A stretch of 64,000 nucleotides of DNA, taken from NCBI RefSeq assembly GCF_002794255.1, contig NZ_PGGW01000058.1, positions 106,624 through 170,623 on the forward strand. The letters run 5' to 3'. Shown in pieces: positions 57,963-64,000 of this stretch; the stretch's first letter is position 1; each line of letters opens with the position of its first letter. The notes under the pieces were generated by a model. That model ran no database searches, was not told the origin of the DNA, and saw nothing but the letters and a program-made list of their open reading frames with translations. The position numbers and the translations under genes are program-made. The DNA is from Streptomyces carminius. GTDB taxonomy: Bacteria > Actinomycetota > Actinomycetes > Streptomycetales > Streptomycetaceae.

Positions 57963-58975
57963 TTCCGGCCGCCCTTCTCCGCCGTACGGATGATCCGGGC
58001 GACCCAGGCCAGGCCGGCCCACTCCAGTGCCCCGGCCGCGACCAGACAGGCCCATCCCGCCGGGCTGTGCAGCAGTACGTGCAGCGGCCGCGCTCCCATG
58101 GCGGTGCCCAGCAGCAGCCCGAACGCCGGCAGCACCGCCAGCACCAGCGCCGTGGCGCGCGGGCCCGCCAACTGGGCGCGCAACTCCTCCCGCTGGTCGC
58201 GTTCCGCGCGCAGCGCCCCGGCCGCCCGGTCCAGCCCGTCCGCCAGCCCCGCGCCTCCGTCCACCGCCACCTGCCAGCACGCGGCCACCCCGGCCAGCCC
58301 GCCCGCGCCCTCCTGCCGGGCCGCCTGCCGCAGCGCCTCCGGTACGTCCCCTCCGAAGCGCGCCGCCGCCAGTACCGCCGCGCCACCGTCCCCGAAGCCG
58401 GGCATGCCCACCGCCAGCAGGGCCCGCTCCGGGGTACGGCCGGCCCGCAGCTCACCGACGAGTGCCGAGCACAGTTCGACGACGGCCGCCTCCCGCGCCT
58501 CCCCCGCACGCCGCCGTTCCCGCCGCCGCAGCCCGCGCCCCAGCAAGGGCACCGCCAGCACCCCGGCCAGCAGCGGCAGTACCGAACCCCCCAGCAGCGC
58601 CGACACCGCACCACCCGCCAGGCACCAGCCCACGAGCCCGGCCCGGATCCCGCGAAAGGCCCCGGCCCGGCCACCGAGCAGACGTGCCGGTCGGGCGACG
58701 ATCCGCGCCACCGGTCCCGGGGCGGCGGCCCACCACGGGGGAACTGGCCCCGCATCGTCCGCGCACAGCGACCGGGCCCGCCGCACGCCTTCACCCGGCC
58801 CGCTCAACAGCCAGGTCAGTGCTCCGGCACACACCATCGCCGCGCACACCGATCCCGCGTACACCATGGCCGGCCGCGCCTCCACCAGCCCCGCCGCTCC
58901 GGCCGGAACCGCCGCTTCGGCCAGTCCCAGCGCTCCCGTCAGCCCGGCCGTCCCGGCCGGTCCGGTCACCGTCAC
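57959..58975 (-). CDS. Type II secretion F-domain protein (TadB-like)
   Basis: GTG 58975 overlaps the tadA stop by 4 nt and gives 338 aa. Membrane segments occur at ~10-60, ~105-130 and ~270-300. The central domain VVELCSALVGELRAGRTPERALLAVG and GGAGLADGLDRAAGALRAERDQREELRAQLAGPRATA (landmarks) is the T2SSF signature. It pairs with TadC as the secretion platform. Because its upstream ATPase gene is interrupted by a mobile element, expression of this operon may be altered. Confidence 0.85.
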   Translation of the reverse strand: MTVTGPAGTAGLTGALGLAEAAVPAGAAGLVEARPAMVYAGSVCAAMVCAGALTWLLSGPGEGVRRARSLCADDAGPVPPWWAAAPGPVARIVARPARLLGGRAGAFRGIRAGLVGWCLAGGAVSALLGGSVLPLLAGVLAVPLLGRGLRRRERRRAGEAREAAVVELCSALVGELRAGRTPERALLAVGMPGFGDGGAAVLAAARFGGDVPEALRQAARQEGAGGLAGVAACWQVAVDGGAGLADGLDRAAGALRAERDQREELRAQLAGPRATALVLAVLPAFGLLLGTAMGARPLHVLLHSPAGWACLVAAGALEWAGLAWVARIIRTAEKGGRK

Positions 58976-59273
58976 AGCGCACCACCACCCCGCGCGCACA
59001 GCCGTTCCAGCCGCGGCCAGCCCCGTTCCCGCACGAAGCCACCCGGGCTCCAGACGGCGGCGGGTACGGTCACCACCAGGCCGTACCGGTCCTGCTCCAG
59101 TACGTGGATCTCCGCGACGCGCCGCCGCCCGCGGCGGTCCCGCTCCAGGTGGAGCACCACCGACAGCGCCGCCGCGAGCTGGCTGTGCAGCGCGGTCCGG
59201 TCGAGCCCGGCGGTGGTGCCCAGCGCCTCCAGCCGGGCGGGTACGTCGGCCGCCGCGTTGGCGTGGACGGTGT
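58972..59273 (-). pseudogene. C-terminal remnant of the TadA/CpaF secretion ATPase gene
   Basis: Reading leftward, the frame opens with TVHANAAADVPARLEALGTTAGLD, a hallmark near the end of TadA-type ATPases. It runs through TALHSQLAAALSVVLHLERDRRGRRRVAEIHVLEQD to TGA at 58972-58974. Upstream of TVHAN the similarity stops at ~59273, and a TAG stop occurs in frame a few codons further. Walker motifs and most of the ~400-residue enzyme are absent from this side. The gene is therefore cut by the inserted element starting here; the rest is presumably beyond the window or lost. Confidence 0.85.
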
Positions 59274-59334
59274 ATTGACCGAACTAACTCACAGGTCTTC
59301 GCAGGTCAGGTGGGGTTTCTGCTAGCTTCCCGCC

Positions 59335-60672
59335 ATGCCTGGTGAAGAGGGTCCCGGAAGGGATCTAAGGAACTTTGTGCTGCCCGAGATTGGCAAGTTG
59401 CTGGAGACAGGAGACCCGTGGGAGCCCTACCAGCTGCTGGACCCGTTCGGGCGGCCGGTCGAGCCGGTCAGGGTGTACTTCAAGGACCTGCTGGCTGGGC
59501 CGTACTCGCCGCTGACGCCGCGCTCGTACGGCATGGATTTCCTGCGGTGGTGGCGCTTCCTGTGGGCGTTCGAGATCGAGTGGGACCGCGCGACCCGTGT
59601 GGACGCCCGGGATTTCACACTGTGGATGAAACTGGCGGACAAACCGTTACGCGTCCACTGGCGCCACCGCGGCAAGGACCCCTCCGAGATCCCGGCGCCG
59701 TCCCGGACTGGTCGGCCGGCGCCGGGAACTCCGAACCCGGTGACCGGGAAGCCGACCATCGGGGCGAAGTACGCTCCCACCACATGGGCTCACTGCGAGA
59801 CGGCTCTGCGGACCTTCTACGACTGGCACCTGGACAACAACTCCGGTTCCCTGCTGGTCAATCCGTTCCCCTTGGACTGCTCACGACACCGGGGCCGGCG
59901 CCGTCCCAGCGCCCAGGGCAAGCAGGGCCGTCCAGGTGAGCGGGCGAACGCCCACCACAACCCGATGGACGAGTTCCAGACGGATCAGAAGGGCCGCTAC
60001 CGCCCCAAGGTCCCCAAGCGGATTCCGCGGCGGATCCCCGAGGACAAGTACACCGAGGTCTTCGCGAGCCTCCGTTCGCACCGCGACCGGGCACTGTTGG
60101 CCTTCTGGGTCTCCAACGGTGCCCGCGCCAAGGAACTCCTCAGCCCAAAGCAGGGCGACGCGAAGGTCGGCCAGCAGACCATCGGCGTGATCCGCAAAGG
60201 TACCGAGGACTACCAGGAACTGCCCGCCAACCTGGATGCGTTCGTCTGGCTACGGCTCTACCAGGAAGAAGCCTGGAAGAAGGGGGTCCCACAAGGCCGC
60301 CACCAGCCGCTGTGGTGGACCCTGCGGCGTCCGTGGCGGCCGTTGGAGTACGACGCGGCCCGCATGATGTTCAAACGCGCCCAAGGACTCCTGGGCTCCA
60401 ACTGGACGCTCCACGACCTACGGCACACCGCGACCTTCTTGATGCTCGACGACCCGGACATGCCGCCCGTCTACGTTCAGCACATCCTCGGCCACAAACA
60501 CCTGTCGACCTTGGACATCTACAACCGGCCCAGCAAGGACGACGTGATCGCGGCAGGTCTCGCCTTCCACGCTCGCCAGGAGCAAAAGCGGCAGAACCCG
60601 GCGCCCGTGGTGCCGTCTCCCGCCTACAACTCAGACTCGCTCAACATCCTGTTCGGAAGGCAGCCCTCGTGA
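59335..60672 (+). CDS. Tyrosine recombinase, TnpA-like first member of a pair
   Basis: The 445-aa protein starts at ATG 59335, ~60 nt inside the element. An N-terminal SAM-like core-binding part (~60-190) is followed by the catalytic domain with Arg264 (NGARAKELL), His360-x-x-Arg363 (HDLRHTA), His387 (LGHKHLSTLDIYN) and nucleophile Tyr396. All catalytic residues except the loosely placed Lys can be located, so it should be active. A basic insertion at ~190-235 is unusual. Its TGA overlaps the next ATG (TGATG). It would catalyse excision and integration together with the second recombinase. Confidence 0.87.
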   Translation: MPGEEGPGRDLRNFVLPEIGKLLETGDPWEPYQLLDPFGRPVEPVRVYFKDLLAGPYSPLTPRSYGMDFLRWWRFLWAFEIEWDRATRVDARDFTLWMKLADKPLRVHWRHRGKDPSEIPAPSRTGRPAPGTPNPVTGKPTIGAKYAPTTWAHCETALRTFYDWHLDNNSGSLLVNPFPLDCSRHRGRRRPSAQGKQGRPGERANAHHNPMDEFQTDQKGRYRPKVPKRIPRRIPEDKYTEVFASLRSHRDRALLAFWVSNGARAKELLSPKQGDAKVGQQTIGVIRKGTEDYQELPANLDAFVWLRLYQEEAWKKGVPQGRHQPLWWTLRRPWRPLEYDAARMMFKRAQGLLGSNWTLHDLRHTATFLMLDDPDMPPVYVQHILGHKHLSTLDIYNRPSKDDVIAAGLAFHARQEQKRQNPAPVVPSPAYNSDSLNILFGRQPS

Positions 60673-63146
60673 TGCAGCCCGCACCTCCCTTGGCGCCAGT
60701 AGTTCCAGCACCATCGGCCAGGCCCGCGACGCGGACCCTGAAGGGGGCGGAGGCTGCTGCGCTGCTCCGGCGTTTCCCACCACGCACACCGGCCTCTACA
60801 TGGCCGATGACGGAGGCGACTTCGGAGTACCTCCTCCACAGCATCCAACGACCGCCGCTCTGCGCGCCGGGCGAGTCTGCCCAGGCGGTTCGGGAGATCG
60901 GTGCCCGGGTGCTTCTGCAATGGCTGCAGACGTTCCCGGGAGCCACTTGGCAGGAACGCTGGCAGGCCAGTCCGGCAGTCACCTGGTCGGGGCAGGAACT
61001 GATCGAAGGGGTCCGTGCGTGGGCTCGCACGATCGGCAGGAGTCCCACACCAAGCACAGTCCGTTCCGGGGTCCTGGCTCTGATCTGTGCGGACGCCATC
61101 CGACCCGATGCGGCATGGCTGTCCCGCTACCCATCAAAGCACTTGAGGCCGGCCATCGCGGCCGCGCGAGACGCAGAAGGGTTCGCTCGGCTCCAAGCTG
61201 CTATCCCACAGTCCGGACGCAGGAAATCGGACGGGCTGCTGGCCCTTGCCCAGATCCTGGTTATGCACGGCGGAAAGATCGAAGAAATTGTCGTCGGAGA
61301 CTTCCTTGCGAGGCTTCGGGAAGTACCTCGGCACCAAAGCGGCCCCGTGCGTCTTGCCTACTCCTGGCTTCGCGGAATCGGGCAATTTCCGTCTAATGCT
61401 CCGGTGACACTTCGCCTGATCGAGAACCGCTCAGGTCAGGTCACGCCAGCCGAACTCGTGGACCGGTATCACCTTCAGTGCAAGCCGGTTCGCGACCTCA
61501 TTGTCGACTATCTCTCGGAACGTCAGCCGAGTATCGACTACAACTCACTCAAGCTTCTATCGACGAACCTCAGCCGATTGTTCTGGGCTGACCTTGAACA
61601 GCATCACCCCGGAATTAACTCGCTCCGCCTTTCTCCCGACATGGCTGCGGCCTGGAAGGCGCGCCTCGCAGTGAAAACTGTCCGAAGGAGACGCCCGGAT
61701 GGGACGGTCGGGGAGGTGACGGGACCGCGCGCTTCAGCGCCATCCGTGATGATGGCGGTCCGTGCGTTCTATCTGGATATCGGGCACTGGGCACTGGAGG
61801 AGCCCGAGCGCTGGGGACCCTGGGCCGTTCCGTCTCCAGTTTCCGAAGCGGACTGCTCTGTGAAGAAACTTGAGCAGCAGGTCAAGGCGCGGATGGACCA
61901 GCGCACCCGTGAGCGTCTGCCCTACCTGCCGGCTCTCGTCCGTGTCGCTGATCGCCGCCTCAAAGAGGCAAGTGAGCGGCTTGCTGCCCTCGTCAGAGCA
62001 CCTCTGGGCTCCACCTTCACCGTCCTGGGAGAGACATTCACCGCCCCGAAGACCACCTCCCGCGCCGACGGGCAGGCAACCACGGTCCACGACGTTCAGG
62101 GACGGCGCCGTGACCTGCGCACGGAGGAGAAGCGGGCTTTCTGGGCCTGGGCCACGATCGAGATCCTGCGGCACACAGGAATCCGAATCGAAGAATTGCT
62201 GGAGCTCGGGCATCACAGCATCATCAGCTACAAACTGCCCACAACCGGCGAGATCATTCCCCTGTTGCAGATCGCCCCGTCAAAGATCGACCAAGAGCGA
62301 CTCCTCCTCATCTCTCCAGAACTCGCCGATGTACTCAGTGCCGTGATCACGCGCGTCCGCCAGAAATACGGAACAGTCCCTGTGGTTCCAAGCTACGACC
62401 ACCAAGAGCGGGTCTGGAACGATCCCCTTCCCCTCCTTTACCAATGGCAAGTGAGTGAAGAGCACCGGCCGGTCTCGGTGAACACGGTCCGACAATCATT
62501 GAACGAAACCATGACGGCCGCTGGCCTTACTGACGCTTCCGGAGCACCCTTGAATTTCCAGCCCCACGATTTCCGTCGAATCTTCATTACGGACGCGATC
62601 CTCAACGGGCTGCCGCCGCACATCGCGCAGGTGATTGCAGGCCATGGAAACATCAACACCACCATGGGATATAACGCGATCTACCCTGCCAAGGCGATCG
62701 AGGCTCACCGCGCGTTCATCGCGCGCCGGCGGGCTCTGCGTCCGGTCGAGGAATATCGCGCCGTGACCCCAGAAGAGTGGCAGGAGTTTCTCGGCCACTT
62801 CGCGCGCCGCAAGCTCGCCCTCGGCGACTGCGGACGAGCCTACGGAACCGACTGTATTCATGAGCACGCTTGTATCAGATGCCCCGTACTCATTGTCGAC
62901 TTCAGCGAGTTGTCACGCCTGGTCGAAGTACGCGACAACCTCACCGATCGGATCGCCGAAGCCGAAAGAGAGGGATGGTTCGGCGAAGTTGAGCAACTAT
63001 CCGTCAGCCGTACCGCCGCAGAGGAAAAGATCGCTCAGCTTGAGTCAAGGAAAAACCGAAAGGACTCACCAGTCTTCCTCGGCACCCCCAGCTTCGACCA
63101 GCTGATTGCTCGTGACAGCGAGGCTGACGCCACCGAGTCGACATGA
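60672..63146 (+). CDS. Large tyrosine recombinase, TnpB-like second member of a pair
   Basis: This 824-aa protein is coupled to the preceding gene by TGATG. The first ~450 residues are a helical DNA-binding region. The catalytic domain contains Arg505 (HTGIRIEELLEL), His632-x-x-Arg635 (HDFRRIF), His658 (AGHGNINTTMGY) and Tyr667. After it comes a Cys/His group (GDCGRAYGTDCIHEHACIRCP) that probably binds zinc. This tail is typical of the large recombinase in actinobacterial paired or trio systems. A coiled-coil-like end follows (~750-800). Codon use is less G/C-biased than in the core region. Confidence 0.87.
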   Translation: MQPAPPLAPVVPAPSARPATRTLKGAEAAALLRRFPPRTPASTWPMTEATSEYLLHSIQRPPLCAPGESAQAVREIGARVLLQWLQTFPGATWQERWQASPAVTWSGQELIEGVRAWARTIGRSPTPSTVRSGVLALICADAIRPDAAWLSRYPSKHLRPAIAAARDAEGFARLQAAIPQSGRRKSDGLLALAQILVMHGGKIEEIVVGDFLARLREVPRHQSGPVRLAYSWLRGIGQFPSNAPVTLRLIENRSGQVTPAELVDRYHLQCKPVRDLIVDYLSERQPSIDYNSLKLLSTNLSRLFWADLEQHHPGINSLRLSPDMAAAWKARLAVKTVRRRRPDGTVGEVTGPRASAPSVMMAVRAFYLDIGHWALEEPERWGPWAVPSPVSEADCSVKKLEQQVKARMDQRTRERLPYLPALVRVADRRLKEASERLAALVRAPLGSTFTVLGETFTAPKTTSRADGQATTVHDVQGRRRDLRTEEKRAFWAWATIEILRHTGIRIEELLELGHHSIISYKLPTTGEIIPLLQIAPSKIDQERLLLISPELADVLSAVITRVRQKYGTVPVVPSYDHQERVWNDPLPLLYQWQVSEEHRPVSVNTVRQSLNETMTAAGLTDASGAPLNFQPHDFRRIFITDAILNGLPPHIAQVIAGHGNINTTMGYNAIYPAKAIEAHRAFIARRRALRPVEEYRAVTPEEWQEFLGHFARRKLALGDCGRAYGTDCIHEHACIRCPVLIVDFSELSRLVEVRDNLTDRIAEAEREGWFGEVEQLSVSRTAAEEKIAQLESRKNRKDSPVFLGTPSFDQLIARDSEADATEST

Positions 63147-63172
63147 AGCGCACAGAAGATGCGGGGGAAATC

Positions 63173-63191
63173 GCCCCTGGATGGGCTTTTT
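63173..63191 (+). terminator. Intrinsic terminator after the recombinase pair
   Basis: GCCC (63173-63176) pairs with GGGC (63183-63186) around CTGGAT and is followed by TTTTT. It lies 27 nt after the recombinase stop and directly before the convergent nuclease stop. The stem is short, so confidence is moderate. Confidence 0.5.
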
Positions 63192-64000
63192 CTAATCGCT
63201 AAGGAGACGAACTAGCTTCCGGAAGTGGCCATCCCTCTCCGCGATCTCTTCGATGTCAATCTCCGCCACATGAGCAAGAAATTTGTCCATCCTTATCGCG
63301 CTTTTCGCCTCACGCTTAGAAGCGAAACCCAGCCATTTCTCACTCCAGGGCCCGGCGATAACTCCCTCTGTTCGCCCCGCAACATACATGACATCATCGG
63401 GAAGCTGCTCGGCGGCACTCGACAGATCAGTGAAGATTACGACAGGCCCGACGCGAGATTCCGAAGCGGCCAGCGCAACGTTCGCAAGTCCCACGGAGCC
63501 CTGTGAATGAATTACGGTCAACTTCCGTGTCTTGATGCCTCTGGAGAGGAGATTCTGTGCGATTCCGCGGATAAACAACTCGTCGCGCATCCCTTCCACT
63601 ACTACGGTGAGAGGCTTGTCGCTAGGTTCAACCGTTGCAATGTAGGGAACGAATACCTCCCCCAGTTCAGCTGCCAGGCGGAGCTTGTGTCGGAGGACGT
63701 TCCCGAACCCATGTGTCGCGGCGGCGAAAACGTCATCACGATCAAAAAGGAGCACGTTCAAATCCTTGCCTACGCGCAAGGCATCGACGGCGTCAGGGCC
63801 GTACTCCGACATGGAAATGAAGATGCCGATTGTTCCAACGAGCTTGCCGTCCACCTTTCCTTTAAACTGATAGATGGCGGATGCGGGAACCTGGTCTTTC
63901 CACCACTTCGCCTCGAGTAGGTGGAAGCGTCCCTCATGCATAAAGGAACCATCTATCTCTTCCCCTGCGGGTCGAAACGAGGTCCTCGGAAACATCCCCT
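63192..64000 (-). CDS. Restriction-type nuclease: PD-(D/E)XK core with possible TOPRIM-like C-terminal domain (partial)
   Basis: About 267 C-terminal residues are visible; the frame is open to the right edge, and the N-terminus is probably outside. Near the edge EIDGSF, HEGRFHLLEAKW give Asp, Glu-x-Lys (positions 15, 28, 30 from the first visible Met), the catalytic set of Mrr-type endonucleases. FKGKVDGKLVGTIGIFISMS continues that fold. Later LTVVVEGMRDELFI (Glu), VIHSQGSVGLANV and VVIFTDLSSAAEQ (Asp) resemble the order of TOPRIM motifs. It is likely element-borne defence, convergent to the recombinases. The second domain assignment is inference. Confidence 0.65.
   Translation of the reverse strand, partial: GMFPRTSFRPAGEEIDGSFMHEGRFHLLEAKWWKDQVPASAIYQFKGKVDGKLVGTIGIFISMSEYGPDAVDALRVGKDLNVLLFDRDDVFAAATHGFGNVLRHKLRLAAELGEVFVPYIATVEPSDKPLTVVVEGMRDELFIRGIAQNLLSRGIKTRKLTVIHSQGSVGLANVALAASESRVGPVVIFTDLSSAAEQLPDDVMYVAGRTEGVIAGPWSEKWLGFASKREAKSAIRMDKFLAHVAEIDIEEIAERDGHFRKLVRLLSD

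Larger units (their letters stand above)
59274..64000. mobile_element. Tn554-like tyrosine-recombinase element inserted in tadA (partial)
   Basis: From ~59274 the sequence is unrelated to the secretion operon. It carries two coupled tyrosine recombinases and a nuclease gene. Tn554-family elements use paired recombinases (TnpA, TnpB) and usually a small TnpC; no TnpC-like gene is found here. The right end lies outside the window. G+C content drops in the second recombinase and nuclease (frequent A/T third positions), supporting recent acquisition. Confidence 0.75.

Overview
The window is high-G+C actinobacterial DNA and most probably a Streptomyces chromosome. The signs are G/C-rich third codon positions, frequent GTG and TTG starts, many 4-nt start/stop overlaps, and two landmarks. 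One is the right arm of a prodiginine (red) antibiotic cluster. The other is a bldG/topA/hppA core region that follows the gene order I recall around S. coelicolor SCO3540-SCO3558.

Region 1 (1-11.5 kb) reads redQ(end)-redR-redS-redT-redU-redV-redZ rightward, then redY-redW-redX-redD leftward. This is the arrangement of the classical red cluster. The genes supply the fatty-acid-like chain of 2-undecylpyrrole (ACP, KASII), carrier-protein activation (PPTase), prolyl-to-pyrrolyl oxidation (RedW), pyrrole chain extension (RedX) and control (RedZ, RedD). Next comes an unrecognised rightward cassette at 12.1-15.4 kb: a 61-aa peptide, two proteins of unknown function and a beta-lactamase-fold serine hydrolase.

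Region 2 (15.4-30.2 kb) is ordinary accessory chromosome. It holds a NarL-type two-component system coupled to a truncated hydrolase, a GntR/ABC pair and an enoyl-CoA hydratase. It also holds a probable Tn3-family remnant (broken transposase, a dyad resembling a res site, serine recombinase) that flanks an ene-reductase/MarR/quinone-reductase unit. After that come a frameshifted PP2C remnant, a chitin/cellulose-type LPMO, small stress-type proteins and an amidohydrolase.

Region 3 (30.28-35.58 kb) is a decayed 5.3-kb island bounded by a 43-bp direct repeat, one copy of which is the 3' part of an intact tRNA-Thr(CGT). It contains NUDIX pseudogenes, a probable serS fragment, a DUF429 protein and an antitoxin/PIN-toxin pair, but no integrase.

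Region 4 (35.7-59.3 kb) is conserved core: a secreted peptidase-like lipoprotein, DNA polymerase III delta', a membrane/thymidylate-kinase fusion, topA, small membrane proteins, a methyltransferase, hppA, the anti-sigma/BldG pair, a DEAH helicase, and the Tad-type secretion genes that normally sit beside that helicase.

Region 5 (59.27 kb to the end) is a mobile element inserted into the tadA ATPase gene, of which only the last ~100 codons remain here. It carries two translationally coupled tyrosine recombinases arranged as in Tn554-type elements. Facing them is a restriction-type nuclease (PD-(D/E)XK plus a possible TOPRIM-like region), cut by the window edge. This is the most interesting part of the window, together with the 12.1-15.4 kb peptide cassette and the tRNA-Thr island.
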